The notes under the pieces: model-generated
The model's input: only the letters and a program-made list of their open reading frames with translations
Database searches by the model: none
What the model was told of the DNA's origin: nothing
NCBI RefSeq assembly: GCF_009907385.1
Contig: NZ_JAAATR010000027.1
Location: forward strand, 1-64,000
Direction: 5' to 3'
Length of the DNA stretch: 64,000 bases
Source of the DNA: Atlantibacter hermannii
GTDB taxonomy: Bacteria; Pseudomonadota; Gammaproteobacteria; Enterobacterales; Enterobacteriaceae
Part shown: in pieces, positions 34,515 through 44,907 of the stretch
Position numbering within the stretch: position 1 is the first letter of the stretch
Layout of the letters: every line of letters begins with the position of its first letter
Made by a program: the position numbers and the translations under genes

Positions 34515-35695
34515 TACGCCTCCCTTGATGTTGGATTTGGCAAAGCATTTCCCAGACTGTCGAAAACCCCTTCAATTACCGGAGCGCCGCGCTTTATGCC
34601 GGAGACCAGCACCACATCGCTGCGGGTAACAAAAATTTGGGTGCGGAAGCAGAAAATCACGGCGCTACTCACCGGATGGATCCCTTCCAGCGGCAAGTGG
34701 TAATCAATACTGTTGCTGTCCACCGGTTTCAGGGTGGTCGCGACAGGCGAAGAGGCGTCGTCAGTGAATACCAGCGCGTTACGCGCGTGCCCACGCCGGT
34801 AATAGCCGCCGCCGTAGCAATAACTGGTGCCGTTAAAGTGATGAGAAATCTCGCTCAGCCACAGCATCGCAATGCGTTCTGGCTGGTCGCCATGTTGGTT
34901 AGCAGGCAGGGTTCCGGTGAGCGCGTGGCCGGGTTCAGCATGCGTGACGCCATACTGCGCCAGTAGCGGTAATGTGGCGCAGCTGTTGGCTGAAGGCGCA
35001 TTAATCTGCTCAGGGTAGATGCCGGATTGCGCCAGACGCTCGCGTGCCGCAAGCAGCGTGTCCAGATTCGGCGTCGTGCGGGTTTGTTGCGCGGCCTCAT
35101 CCCACAGTAAGCACGGAAAATGGGTTAACCCGGCGAGCCGTATACCGGGCAGCGCGCGCAGGGCCTCCACCGTAGCGTCCAGTTCAGACAGGGAAAACCC
35201 CGCTTCCTGGCCTGGATAGAGGGAGTCTTTCGCGCCGTATACTTTCAGCATAACGGCCTGTTCGCGCCCCAGTTGCTGCGCCGCATCGGAAATTTCCTGC
35301 GCTTTCTCCAGGCTAAACAGCGTGATGATTTGCGGATCGCTGGCCAGTACGCTTGTCACCATGCTGCGGGGGATTTGCACCAGATGTCCCTGGTGAGCCA
35401 CCTTTAAGCCTTGCGCACGCAGAATGCGGGCTTCTTTGTAATCCACCGCGACCAGGCCGCTATAGCCCAGCGCCAGCAGCTTTTCTGCCAGCCAGGGGTT
35501 GCGCCCAATCTGCTTGGTCATCAGATACAGTTCCATGCCATGACGGTGCGCGACATCCAGTAGCAACCTGGCATTTTCAATGACCTGATCCACATCGATC
35601 ACCCAGCTGTCCGGCAGGATCTTACCCTGCTTCCAGAGCTGGTAAGCTGCTTCAATCAATCCCGGATTTTGTCGTTTCAGTGCGTCAATAAACAT
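34514..35695 (-). CDS. yhfX: YhfX, alanine racemase-like fold-type III PLP enzyme
   Basis: 393 aa from the ATG at 35693-35695 ([20 protein letters not shown]), GAGG just upstream. The N-terminal PLP-binding barrel of alanine racemase type has Lys61 ([11 protein letters not shown]) as the likely Schiff-base lysine. The C-terminal part is a beta domain unlike that of housekeeping Alr. It could be an amino-acid racemase or epimerase, or a D-threonine aldolase-like lyase; I cannot tell which. A 96-bp gap separates it from yhfY, with a 16-bp repeat shared with the yhfZ promoter, so it may have its own promoter. Confidence 0.86.
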   Translation of the reverse strand: MFIDALKRQNPGLIEAAYQLWKQGKILPDSWVIDVDQVIENARLLLDVAHRHGMELYLMTKQIGRNPWLAEKLLALGYSGLVAVDYKEARILRAQGLKVAHQGHLVQIPRSMVTSVLASDPQIITLFSLEKAQEISDAAQQLGREQAVMLKVYGAKDSLYPGQEAGFSLSELDATVEALRALPGIRLAGLTHFPCLLWDEAAQQTRTTPNLDTLLAARERLAQSGIYPEQINAPSANSCATLPLLAQYGVTHAEPGHALTGTLPANQHGDQPERIAMLWLSEISHHFNGTSYCYGGGYYRRGHARNALVFTDDASSPVATTLKPVDSNSIDYHLPLEGIHPVSSAVIFCFRTQIFVTRSDVVLVSGIKRGAPVIEGVFDSLGNALPNPTSREA

Positions 35696-35741
35696 GGTAA
35701 TGCCTCGTGAAAACACATCCTGTCGTGAAGCGCGCTAATAG

Positions 35742-35757
35742 TTCATTTTTTTGAATA
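35742..35757. promoter_or_regulatory. Copy 1 of a 16-bp AT-rich repeat, upstream of yhfX
   Basis: TTCATTTTTTTGAATA, with arms TTCA/TGAA, 47 bp before the yhfX ATG. An exact second copy lies at 37077-37092, just upstream of yhfZ. Likely the operator of a common regulator; YhfZ itself is the natural candidate. Confidence 0.5.
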
Positions 35758-35791
35758 TTTAACGCGGCGTTTTGCTGTGTACGGCACCGCG

Positions 35792-36151
35792 TTATGCGGC
35801 GTGCTTCTCCAGCCACAAACCGTAAAGGTTCGCGAGCAGATAGCCTTCTTCATTGGGATGCAGCGCAACATCAAATATCGCCACCAGCGCGCAATGAATA
35901 GCCAGTAATTCCGGCCAGCATGCATCGCTGGCGGCCTCCTGCAATACGGCTTCGTCAATTGGCGCAATTTCCTGGCCGCGCCGACAGCGCATCAGCGCAT
36001 TCGCCATATGGGTCATCGCCATTTCACCCTGCGGATTATGCACGGCGATACCCCACTCGCTCTCCAGCCTCCTGACCACCTCCAACATGCCGTCGTGGAT
36101 ATCTCTGTCGATGACCCCGCCATCACACAGAATCTGTAGTCTGCGTTCCAT
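35792..36151 (-). CDS. yhfY: YhfY, stand-alone PRD-like protein
   Basis: 119 aa, corresponds to E. coli YhfY (120 aa). It resembles one PTS-regulation domain (PRD) of BglG/LicR-type proteins: His48 (AMTHMANAL) is in the position of the first PRD histidine, and ALHPNEEGYLLANLYGL (about 96-112) resembles the second conserved helix. No RNA-binding or HTH domain is attached and no PTS genes are nearby. It probably modulates a partner such as YhfZ. It starts 11 bp after yhfZ with AAGGAAG upstream. Confidence 0.82.
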   Translation of the reverse strand: MERRLQILCDGGVIDRDIHDGMLEVVRRLESEWGIAVHNPQGEMAMTHMANALMRCRRGQEIAPIDEAVLQEAASDACWPELLAIHCALVAIFDVALHPNEEGYLLANLYGLWLEKHAA

Positions 36152-36162
36152 TTCGCTCTTCC

Positions 36163-37068
36163 TTAGTAACTGGGATCTTCCAGTCCGTTAACGACGCGCT
36201 GCTGATGCGCCAGCAGCGCCTGCTGATTAACCCGCATTTGTACCAGTTGTATCACCGGGTAATCCTCGGCCCGGGTTAAAATCACCGCCTGGGTGGCCTC
36301 GATAAACCGCGCATTATCTTCCAGCGCGCTTGACGCCAACCCCTGGTTCGCCAGCTGTGTTTCGCTGCCGACGTTCCAGATTGCCGCGTCGATTTCTCCG
36401 CGAGCAATATGGCTGAGGCACTCGTTGTAGGACACATTAACCAACTCGATATCCTGATTCTGAAAGTACGTTTCAGTCATAATTTTCTGGTCGGTCGAGC
36501 GGCTGTCCAGCCCGACGCGTCGGATACTGGCGCGTTCTCCCTGGCGACAAATAAGCCGGTGCTCGCTTACATAGCTGTGAGGGCCCAGCTCCAGTGCAAT
36601 GGTCAGATTTCCCGCCTCCAGATAGCGCCGCGCCGACAGCTTCGATACTACGGCCATGTCGTAGACACCATTCAACAGGCATTCCACACGCACATCGGCC
36701 CCACGCATGTGGGCATAATAAAAGGGCATATCCTGAAACTGGGCTTTCAGACCGCTTGCCAGGCCTTCATACAGACGGGTGTAGGGCAACGGCATCGCAC
36801 AAACAATGTTGTGCAGGTCGAGATGGTTAAACAGCGCAGTCGTATCGGTACTCACCAGAAAGCTGCCGTTACGCCCGCGCCGCTCAATCACAATCGCGCC
36901 GGAGTGCTCCAGGGTTTTTAGCGCAGCCTGAATCAGGCCAACGGAGAACCGGCATTCCGCCGCCAGTTCATCAATAGTCTTTAAGCGATTGCCGCACTGT
37001 TCGCCCAGCAGATAGCGCGCCAGTGAGGCCAGGGCGACCCCCTCTTTTTTGACAAATGTTCGCCGCAT
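36163..37068 (-). CDS. yhfZ: YhfZ, GntR-like transcriptional regulator
   Basis: 301 aa, the same length as E. coli YhfZ. Residues about 10-70 form a winged helix-turn-helix (LKTIDELAAECRFSVGLIQAALKTLEHSGAIVIERRGRNGSFLV). Residues about 90-290 resemble a periplasmic-binding-protein-like ligand domain (MPLPYTRLYEGLASGLKAQF, then LNGVYDMAVVSK). First gene of yhfZYXWVUTS and divergent from frlA. Expected to be the local regulator sensing the pathway substrate; its binding site is not known to me, but the 16-bp repeat 9 bp upstream of its start is a candidate. Confidence 0.88.
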   Translation of the reverse strand: MRRTFVKKEGVALASLARYLLGEQCGNRLKTIDELAAECRFSVGLIQAALKTLEHSGAIVIERRGRNGSFLVSTDTTALFNHLDLHNIVCAMPLPYTRLYEGLASGLKAQFQDMPFYYAHMRGADVRVECLLNGVYDMAVVSKLSARRYLEAGNLTIALELGPHSYVSEHRLICRQGERASIRRVGLDSRSTDQKIMTETYFQNQDIELVNVSYNECLSHIARGEIDAAIWNVGSETQLANQGLASSALEDNARFIEATQAVILTRAEDYPVIQLVQMRVNQQALLAHQQRVVNGLEDPSY

Positions 37069-37076
37069 TTTTTATC

Positions 37077-37092
37077 TTCATTTTTTTGAATA
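37077..37092. promoter_or_regulatory. Copy 2 of the 16-bp AT-rich repeat, upstream of yhfZ
   Basis: TTCATTTTTTTGAATA, identical to 35742-35757. It begins 9 bp upstream of the yhfZ ATG, where binding would block initiation or the ribosome-binding site. Confidence 0.5.
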
Positions 37093-37322
37093 AATGGATG
37101 ATTCAATGTTTATCGGGAAATGACAAGTGCAAAACTTCAATAAGCGGCAGCGCTCACAAAATGAAATAACCAGAAAAATACTTATTCATTTTTCTTCAGC
37201 CCGCTACGAACAGGGGTTTCGGCGCGATCGCTGATAGCGACCACATAAAGCCGCACGAGCGACAGGAAAAAATAATTTATTTATTTTTCAAAGTAATACG
37301 TTAGTTAAAAGCAACAGCCCGC

Positions 37323-37343
37323 TCACAAATGGCGATTTTGTGA
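37323..37343. repeat. Inverted repeat in the frlA upstream region
   Basis: TCACAAA-N7-TTTGTGA, perfect 7-bp arms, centred about 180 bp before the frlA ATG. The outward-facing TCACA/TGTGA halves are the reverse of a CRP site. FrlR or CRP-related binding is possible. Confidence 0.5.
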
Positions 37344-37380
37344 TCTACTTCGCCAATACAATTCATCATATGTTGTTATA

Positions 37381-37406
37381 TTCATTATGCGTCATCTCAT
37401 AATGAA
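37381..37406. repeat. Perfect 26-bp inverted repeat before frlA
   Basis: TTCATTATG-N8-CATAATGAA, perfect 9-bp arms, ending 106 bp before the frlA ATG. It could be an operator (FrlR is the local GntR/HutC-type regulator) or a leader hairpin. Confidence 0.55.
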
Positions 37407-37418
37407 AAGCTCTTCTCC

Positions 37419-37441
37419 CACGATCTTTACGCCGGATCGTG
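37419..37441. repeat. Third inverted repeat before frlA
   Basis: CACGATC-N9-GATCGTG, perfect 7-bp arms, 12 bp after the previous repeat and 71 bp before the frlA ATG. Probably in the frlA leader or promoter. Confidence 0.45.
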
Positions 37442-37500
37442 CGGCGACCTGCTGCCTTCATTCAGACGCACTGAACCCTACAACTCCATTTGATAATTAA

Positions 37501-38850
<1,350 letters not shown>

Positions 38851-38871
38851 CCCTGTCTGGAGAGTTGTTGC

Positions 38872-39894
38872 ATGTTGAATATTGATAAAAGCACGGTGGA
38901 TTTCCTGGTAACCGAAAACATGGTCAAGGAAGTGGAGAAAATTCTCGATAAAGACGTTCCTCGCGTGCATGCCATCGTTGATGAAATGATCGGGCGCGGC
39001 GTGGATCGCATCTACTTTGTCGCCTGCGGTTCCCCGCTGAATGCGGCGCAAACGGCAAAACATCTGGCGGACCGCTTCTCCAGTTTGCAGGTCTACGCGC
39101 TTTCCGGCTGGGAGTTCTGCGATAACACCCCGCACCGCCTGGATTCGCGTTGCGCGGTGATCGGCGTCTCCGATTACGGCAAAACCGAAGAAGTGATTAA
39201 AGCGCTGGAGCTGGGCGCAGCCTGCGGCGCGCTGACCGCCGCCTTTACTAAACGCCCGGACAGCCCGATTACCCAGGCCGCCGAACATGTGGTGGCCTAT
39301 GAAGCCGACTGCATCTGGGAAATCCATCTGCTGCTGTGCTACAGCGTGGTGCTGGAAATGATTACCCGCCTCGCGCCGCATCCCGAAATCGGCAAAATCA
39401 AAAACGATCTGCGCAAACTGCCGCAGGCGCTCGGGCACCTGGTGCGCACCTGGGAAGACAAAGGGCGTCAGCTTGGCGAGCAGGCCTCTCAGTGGCCGAT
39501 GATCTATACCGTTTCCGCCGGTCCGCTGCGTCCGCTGGGTTACAAAGAGGGGATCGTCACGCTGATGGAGTTTACCTGGACCCACGGTTCGGTGATTGAG
39601 AGCGGTGAATTCCGCCACGGCCCGCTGGAAATCGTTGAGCCGGGCGTGCCGTTCCTGTTCCTGCTCGGTAACGACGAAAGCCGTCACACCACCGAGCGCG
39701 CGATTCGTTTCGTGCGCGAGCGTACCGACAACGTCATCGTGATCGACTATGCCGAAATCTCCCAGGGGCTGCACCCGTGGCTCGCGCCGTTCCTGATGTT
39801 CGTACCGATGGAATGGCTCTGCTACTACCTCTCCATCTACAAAGACCATAACCCGGACGATCGTCGTTACTACGGCGGCATCGTCGAGTATTAA
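38872..39894 (+). CDS. frlB: FrlB, fructoselysine-6-phosphate deglycase
   Basis: 340 aa with two SIS (sugar isomerase) domains, about residues 25-165 and 190-330. It splits fructoselysine 6-phosphate into lysine and glucose 6-phosphate, the energy-yielding step of the pathway. Typical SIS segments are [20 protein letters not shown] and [19 protein letters not shown]; the latter carries the conserved EFRHGP element that includes the catalytic Glu. Good Shine-Dalgarno GGAGAG before the ATG. It is followed by a perfect hairpin before frlC. Confidence 0.95.
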   Translation: MLNIDKSTVDFLVTENMVKEVEKILDKDVPRVHAIVDEMIGRGVDRIYFVACGSPLNAAQTAKHLADRFSSLQVYALSGWEFCDNTPHRLDSRCAVIGVSDYGKTEEVIKALELGAACGALTAAFTKRPDSPITQAAEHVVAYEADCIWEIHLLLCYSVVLEMITRLAPHPEIGKIKNDLRKLPQALGHLVRTWEDKGRQLGEQASQWPMIYTVSAGPLRPLGYKEGIVTLMEFTWTHGSVIESGEFRHGPLEIVEPGVPFLFLLGNDESRHTTERAIRFVRERTDNVIVIDYAEISQGLHPWLAPFLMFVPMEWLCYYLSIYKDHNPDDRRYYGGIVEY

Positions 39895-39900
39895 TCCCCC

Positions 39901-39926
39901 TGCCCGGCCTCCGTGCAGGCCGGGCA
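39901..39926 (+). other. Perfect 10-bp hairpin between frlB and frlC
   Basis: TGCCCGGCCT-N6-AGGCCGGGCA, 6 bp after the frlB stop and 20 bp before the frlC ATG, with no T-run. It resembles a single REP-like element: likely an mRNA 3'-end stabiliser that lets frlB be expressed above frlCD. Confidence 0.65.
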
Positions 39927-39946
39927 TCACAGCAAGGAGCAGGAAA

Positions 39947-40777
39947 ATGAAAACGGGTATGTTTACCTGCGGGCATCAGCGCTTCCCGCTGGAGCACGCG
40001 TTTCGCGACGCGCATGAATTAGGGTATGACGGGCTGGAACTGTGGGGCGGCCGCCCTCATGCTTATGCGCCGGACCTCAACGCGGGCGGCATTAAGCACG
40101 TCAAGGAACTGGCGCGGGTGTATCAGATGCCGATCATTGGCTACACCCCGGAAACCAACGGCTATCCGTACAATATGATGCTGGGCGATGAGCGGATGCG
40201 CCGCGAAAGCCTGGATATGATCAAGCTCGGTATGGATATGGCGAAAGAGATGGACGCCGGATTCACGCTGATTTCCGCCGCTCACGCCGGCTATCTCACG
40301 CCACCCGACGCCCTCTGGCAGCGGCTGGCGGATAATCTGCGCGAACTCTGCGATCATGCAGAAAACATCGGCATGGATCTGCTGCTGGAGCCGCTGACGC
40401 CGTATGAGTCCAACGTGGTATGCAACGCCAACGATGTGCTGCGCACGCTGGCGCTGGTGCCCTCGCCGCGCCTGTTCAGCATGATTGATATCTGCGCCCC
40501 GTTTGTTCAGGGCGAGCCGGTGATGAGCTATTTCGCTAAGCTGGGCGACAAGCTGCGCCATCTGCATATTGTCGACAGCGACGGGGCCAGCGACAGCCAC
40601 TACATTCCGGGCGAAGGCAAAATGCCGCTGCGCGAGTTAATGCGCGATATTACCGACAGTGGATACAACGGCTACTGCACTATTGAACTGGTGACGATGT
40701 ATATGAACGAGCCGCGGCTTTACGCCCGCCAGGCGCTGGCGCGTTTTCGCGAGCTGCTGCCACAGGAGGCCCAATGA
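39947..40777 (+). CDS. frlC: FrlC, fructoselysine/psicoselysine 3-epimerase
   Basis: 276 aa TIM-barrel of the xylose isomerase/AP-endonuclease 2 superfamily. It interconverts psicoselysine and fructoselysine so that both enter the pathway. Metal-ligand segments seen include [12 protein letters not shown] (Glu), SMIDICAPF (Asp), [11 protein letters not shown] (His) and GYCTIELV (Glu). A strong AAGGAG Shine-Dalgarno precedes the ATG. It overlaps frlD by 4 bp (ATGA). Confidence 0.94.
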   Translation: MKTGMFTCGHQRFPLEHAFRDAHELGYDGLELWGGRPHAYAPDLNAGGIKHVKELARVYQMPIIGYTPETNGYPYNMMLGDERMRRESLDMIKLGMDMAKEMDAGFTLISAAHAGYLTPPDALWQRLADNLRELCDHAENIGMDLLLEPLTPYESNVVCNANDVLRTLALVPSPRLFSMIDICAPFVQGEPVMSYFAKLGDKLRHLHIVDSDGASDSHYIPGEGKMPLRELMRDITDSGYNGYCTIELVTMYMNEPRLYARQALARFRELLPQEAQ

Positions 40778-41559
40778 AACGGCTGGCTACGGTAGGCGAT
40801 AACTGCGTGGATATCTATCCTCAGTTGGGCAAAGCATTTTCCGGCGGCAACGCCGTTAATGTGGCGGTCTACAGCACGCGTTACGGGATGCAACCCGCCT
40901 GCGTCAGTTGGGTAGGAGAAGACGATTACGGCGCCATGCTGCGCCGCGATCTGGCGCAGCATGGGGTGGATATTTCCCATCTGCGGATAGTACCCGGCAT
41001 AACAGCGCAAACCCAGGTGGAGCTGCGCAATAACGATCGCATTCTCGGCGACTATACCGAAGGCGTGATGGCGGATTTCAGCGTCGGCGAGCAGGAGCTT
41101 GCGTGGCTCCAGCAATTCGACATTATCCATTCTGCCATCTGGGGCCATGCGGAATCCGCCTTCCCTGCGCTGAAGGCGGCGGGCAAAACCCTGTCGTTTG
41201 ATTTTGCCGACAAATGGGAAAGCCCGCTGTGGCGCACGCTGCCGGAACATCTTGATTATCTTTTCGCCTCGGCAAATGAAGATAACCCGTGGCTGCGTGA
41301 CCGGCTGCAAACCGTGGTGCAATGCGGCGCGGGAGTGGCGATCGCTACGCTGGGCGAAAACGGCAGCCTGGCGTGGGACGGCACAGCGTTCTGGCAGATG
41401 CCGCCGCAGCGCGTCAAGGTGGTGGATACCATGGGAGCGGGAGATTCCTACATCGCCGGGTTCCTGTGCGCTATCGCTAACGGGTTGCCGTTACAGGACG
41501 CCATGAAACAGGGCACCGAGTGCGCCGCACGCACTATCGGCTATCACGGTGCCTGGTGA
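40774..41559 (+). CDS. frlD: FrlD, fructoselysine 6-kinase
   Basis: 261 aa PfkB-family sugar kinase. The N-terminal [15 protein letters not shown] segment binds the substrate. The C-terminal [13 protein letters not shown] motif contains the anion hole and the catalytic Asp of GAGD. It phosphorylates fructoselysine to the 6-phosphate used by FrlB. Translation is coupled to frlC by a 4-bp overlap. A 101-bp gap follows before frlR. Confidence 0.95.
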   Translation: MKRLATVGDNCVDIYPQLGKAFSGGNAVNVAVYSTRYGMQPACVSWVGEDDYGAMLRRDLAQHGVDISHLRIVPGITAQTQVELRNNDRILGDYTEGVMADFSVGEQELAWLQQFDIIHSAIWGHAESAFPALKAAGKTLSFDFADKWESPLWRTLPEHLDYLFASANEDNPWLRDRLQTVVQCGAGVAIATLGENGSLAWDGTAFWQMPPQRVKVVDTMGAGDSYIAGFLCAIANGLPLQDAMKQGTECAARTIGYHGAW

Positions 41560-41660
41560 GGGTCGGCGTTGGCGTGACAATCCGCACGCCAACGCCTGTT
41601 ACTGATCCAAAAACGCTCATATAATCAACCCCACTCTTCCTACAACTTCAGGGTCGATTC

Positions 41661-42395
41661 ATGCCAGCTACGGAGCGCTACTCACATCAACTCCTTTACG
41701 CCACCGTGCGCCAACGCCTGCTTGATGATATCGCGCAGGGGGTTTACCGGGCGGGTCAACAGATCCCGACGGAAAGCGAGTTATGCACGCTCTATAACGT
41801 CAGCCGCATCACCATTCGCAAAGCGATCAGCGATCTGGTCAACGACGGCGTGCTGCAACGCTGGCAAGGGAAAGGCACGTTCGTGCAAAGTAAAAAGGTT
41901 GAAAACGCGCTGCTGACGGTAAGCGGTTTTACCGATTTTGGCGTGTCTCAGGGCAAGCCGACCCGGGAAGAGGTGATCGAGCAGGAGCGCATCAGCGCCG
42001 ATCCGTTCTGCGAAAGGCTGAATATTCCCGGCGGCAGCGAGATTTTTCGCCTGATGCGGGTCATGTATCTCGACGACGAGCCGCTGTTTATCGACAGTTC
42101 CTGGATCCCGCTGTCCCGCTATCCGTCTTTTGACGAAATTTATACCGCGGGCGCGTCTACCTATAAGCTGTTCCAGGAAAAATTCGATACCCGCGTGGTG
42201 AGCGATAAAAAGACGATTGATATTTTTATGGCGACCAAAACCGAGGCGCAAAGGCTTAAGTGCGAACTGGGCGAGCCGCTGTTTCGCATCAGTAAAATCG
42301 CCTTCGATCAGAATGCGCGGCCGGTGCACTACTCAGAGCTGTTCTGTCGCGCCAATCGCGTCAGCCTGACGATTGATAATCAGCGCCAGAAATAA
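41661..42395 (+). CDS. frlR: FrlR, GntR/HutC-family regulator
   Basis: 244 aa. The winged HTH in residues about 10-75 reads YATVRQRLLDDIAQGVYRAG then NVSRITIRKAISDLVNDGVL. The UTRA ligand-binding domain occupies about 95-240. It is the presumed repressor of frlABCD, responding to an intermediate such as fructoselysine 6-phosphate. The inverted repeats upstream of frlA are candidate operators. It converges on trpS with a shared terminator. Confidence 0.93.
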   Translation: MPATERYSHQLLYATVRQRLLDDIAQGVYRAGQQIPTESELCTLYNVSRITIRKAISDLVNDGVLQRWQGKGTFVQSKKVENALLTVSGFTDFGVSQGKPTREEVIEQERISADPFCERLNIPGGSEIFRLMRVMYLDDEPLFIDSSWIPLSRYPSFDEIYTAGASTYKLFQEKFDTRVVSDKKTIDIFMATKTEAQRLKCELGEPLFRISKIAFDQNARPVHYSELFCRANRVSLTIDNQRQK

Positions 42396-42398
42396 AAA

Positions 42399-42418
42399 AA
42401 GAGGGCCGAAGCCCTCTT
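42399..42418. terminator. Bidirectional terminator between frlR and trpS
   Basis: AAGAGGGC-CGAA-GCCCTCTT, perfect 8-bp stem with a tetraloop, preceded by an A-run (42394-42400) that gives a U-tract to the trpS-side transcript. The frlR side has a weaker T-rich end (about 42425). Confidence 0.85.
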
Positions 42419-42438
42419 AACGTTTTTCGCAGCCAGAC

Positions 42439-43443
42439 TTACGGCTGGGCCACAAAGCCAATCACTTCGTAGACGTGCTTCAGCGTTTCGCTGGCGCGGG
42501 CGCGGGCTTTCGCCGCACCGTCTTTCATCACGCTCTGCAGGAAGGCTTCGTCGTTACGGAAGCGATGATAGCGTTCCTGCAGCTCGGTCAGCATGCCGGA
42601 AACGGCTTCCGCTACTTCGCCTTTCAGATGGCCGTACATTTTGCCTTCGAAATGCTGCTCCAGTTCCGGGATGCTCTGGCCGGTGACGGCGGAAAGAATA
42701 TCCAGCAGGTTGGAAACACCGGCTTTGTTCGCCACGTCGTAGCGTACTACCGGCGGCTCGTCGGAATCGGTGACCGCGCGTTTGATTTTCTTCACCACCG
42801 ACTTCGGATCTTCCAGCAGACCGATGACGTTGTTGCGGTTATCGTCCGACTTGGACATCTTTTTGGTCGGCTCAAGCAGCGACATTACGCGCGCGCCGGA
42901 CTTCGGAATAAACGGCTCCGGCACTTTAAACACCTCGCCATACAGGGCGTTAAAGCGCTGGGCGATATCGCGGCTCAGCTCCAGATGCTGTTTCTGATCT
43001 TCGCCCACCGGCACCTGGTTGGTTTGATACAGCAGAATATCCGCTGCCATCAGCACCGGGTAATCGAACAGGCCCGCGTTAATGTTCTCCGCGTAACGCG
43101 AGGATTTATCCTTAAACTGAGTCATGCGGCTCAGTTCGCCGAAGTAGGTGTAGCAGTTCAGCGCCCAGGCCAGCTGCGCGTGTTCCGGCACGTGCGACTG
43201 AACGAAGATAGTGCTTTTTTCTGGATCGATGCCACAGGCCAGGTACAGGGCCAGGGTATCCAGCGTGGCTTTACGCAGCGCAGCCGGATCCTGACGGACG
43301 GTAATAGCGTGCTGATCGACGATGCAATAGATGCAGTGGTAGTCATCCTGCATGTTGACCCACTGACGGAGCGCACCCATGTAGTTGCCGATAGTCAGTT
43401 CACCTGAGGGCTGTGCGCCACTAAATACGATGGGCTTACTCAT
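42439..43443 (-). CDS. trpS: Tryptophanyl-tRNA synthetase
   Basis: 334 aa class I aminoacyl-tRNA synthetase, the E. coli length. The HIGH-type motif is in [17 protein letters not shown] (TIGN, residues about 17-20) and the KMSKS loop is KKMSKSDDN near 194-202. It charges tRNA-Trp. The start overlaps gph by 8 bp, continuing the dam-rpe-gph-trpS cluster. Confidence 0.98.
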   Translation of the reverse strand: MSKPIVFSGAQPSGELTIGNYMGALRQWVNMQDDYHCIYCIVDQHAITVRQDPAALRKATLDTLALYLACGIDPEKSTIFVQSHVPEHAQLAWALNCYTYFGELSRMTQFKDKSSRYAENINAGLFDYPVLMAADILLYQTNQVPVGEDQKQHLELSRDIAQRFNALYGEVFKVPEPFIPKSGARVMSLLEPTKKMSKSDDNRNNVIGLLEDPKSVVKKIKRAVTDSDEPPVVRYDVANKAGVSNLLDILSAVTGQSIPELEQHFEGKMYGHLKGEVAEAVSGMLTELQERYHRFRNDEAFLQSVMKDGAAKARARASETLKHVYEVIGFVAQP

Positions 43444-44197
43444 TTGTTAATTCCTGATTTTCACTGTGGGGGAGCCCAAGTGCGGGCAGAATGTCTTTGA
43501 AGTGATGGAACACCACGTCCGGGTTGCTCAGTTCAATCGCTTCGCCGTAGTTGTAACCGTAAGTCAGGCCGACGGAACGGCAGCCTGCGGCGGACGCAGC
43601 CAGAATATCATTGCGCGAATCGCCGACAAACAGCAGTTCGCCTGGCGCCAGGCCTAATTTTTCCGCCACCAGCAGCAGCGGCTCCGGGTGCGGTTTTTTA
43701 TTCTTCACATCATCGCCGCCGATCACCACGGTAAAGTATTTGGCGATATCCAGCGCTTCCAGCAGCGGCGCGACGAACGGCGTCGGCTTGTTGGTCACCA
43801 GCGCCATCGGAATACGATGTTCTGCCAGGGCGCTCAGGGTCGCGGCCACGTCAGGGAACAGCGCGCTGCCTTCATCCACCGCCTCGGCATAAAAACGGTC
43901 AAACAGCTTGCGCAGCATAAGTACGCGATCGGCGTGCGGGATATCCGCGTCTTCAACAGCCGGTTTGCCCGACGCTGCACGCTGACTATCGCGTTCCTGG
44001 CGCGCCCAGGTCAGGGCGCGTTCCACCAGCACATCCGCGCCGTTGCCAATCCAGGTAATCACCCGCGCTTCACCGGCCTGGGGTAATTCCAGCGCATACA
44101 ACGCCATATCCACCGCCGTGGTCAGGCCCGGTGCGCTGTCGACCAGCGTACCGTCCAGATCGAACGCCACGCCGCGAATATTATTAAACTTGTCCAT
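43436..44197 (-). CDS. gph: Phosphoglycolate phosphatase
   Basis: 253 aa HAD-family phosphatase. Motif I is DLDGTLVDS with Asp13 (nucleophile) and Asp15; TNKPTPF is motif [11 protein letters not shown] motif III and [12 protein letters not shown] motif IV. It removes 2-phosphoglycolate formed during repair of DNA 3'-phosphoglycolate ends. It overlaps trpS by 8 bp and rpe by 14 bp, indicating coupled translation. Confidence 0.96.
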   Translation of the reverse strand: MDKFNNIRGVAFDLDGTLVDSAPGLTTAVDMALYALELPQAGEARVITWIGNGADVLVERALTWARQERDSQRAASGKPAVEDADIPHADRVLMLRKLFDRFYAEAVDEGSALFPDVAATLSALAEHRIPMALVTNKPTPFVAPLLEALDIAKYFTVVIGGDDVKNKKPHPEPLLLVAEKLGLAPGELLFVGDSRNDILAASAAGCRSVGLTYGYNYGEAIELSNPDVVFHHFKDILPALGLPHSENQELTNE

Positions 44198-44867
44198 GAC
44201 TTACCTTTGCCAGTTCGCGACGCATCTCGTCGATAACCGCTTTGTAATCCGGGGCATCGAACACCGCCGAGCCCGCAACAAACATATCCGCGCCTGCGGC
44301 GGCAATTTCACCAATATTGGAGGCTTTGACGCCGCCGTCTACTTCGAGACGAATATCATAGCCCGAGGCGTCAATGCGTTGACGCACGTCGCGCAGCTTA
44401 TCCAGGGTGTGCGGAATAAAAGACTGACCGCCGAAACCGGGGTTGACCGACATCAGCAGGATCACATCCAGCTTATCCATTACGTGATCGAGATAGCTGA
44501 GCGGGGTCGCCGGGTTAAATACCAGGCCCGCTTTACAGCCGTGCTCTTTGATCAACTGCAGCGAGCGATCCACGTGCTCGGAGGCTTCCGGATGGAAGGT
44601 GATATAGCTGGCACCCGCAGCGGCGAAATCAGGAATGATGCGGTCCACCGGTTTCACCATCAGATGCACATCGATCGGCGCGGTGATCCCGTATTTGCGC
44701 AGCGCCTTCAGCACCATCGGGCCGATGGTCAAATTCGGCACGTAGTGGTTATCCATCACGTCAAAATGGACGACATCGGCACCGGCGGCCAACGCAGCGG
44801 CGGTATCCTCACCCAGACGGGCAAAATCGGCCGACAGAATCGAGGGGGCAATCAAAAACTGTTTCAT
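44184..44867 (-). CDS. rpe: Ribulose-phosphate 3-epimerase
   Basis: 227 aa from the ATG at 44865-44867 ([20 protein letters not shown]). TIM barrel of the pentose phosphate pathway, interconverting ribulose 5-phosphate and xylulose 5-phosphate. Metal and catalytic segments are [33 protein letters not shown] and LEVDGGV. Four in-frame codons upstream also offer an ATG (MEKR), but this start matches the family. It lies 40 bp after dam. Confidence 0.97.
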   Translation of the reverse strand: MKQFLIAPSILSADFARLGEDTAAALAAGADVVHFDVMDNHYVPNLTIGPMVLKALRKYGITAPIDVHLMVKPVDRIIPDFAAAGASYITFHPEASEHVDRSLQLIKEHGCKAGLVFNPATPLSYLDHVMDKLDVILLMSVNPGFGGQSFIPHTLDKLRDVRQRIDASGYDIRLEVDGGVKASNIGEIAAAGADMFVAGSAVFDAPDYKAVIDEMRRELAKVSHGQV

Positions 44868-44907
44868 CCGCTTCTCCATAAGTGTGTTGTGCGGCGGGCG
44901 AAACGGC

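Noticed and set aside
42475..43407. 310-codon plus-strand frame opposite trpS
   Set aside because: Antisense to a universally conserved synthetase; no family match.
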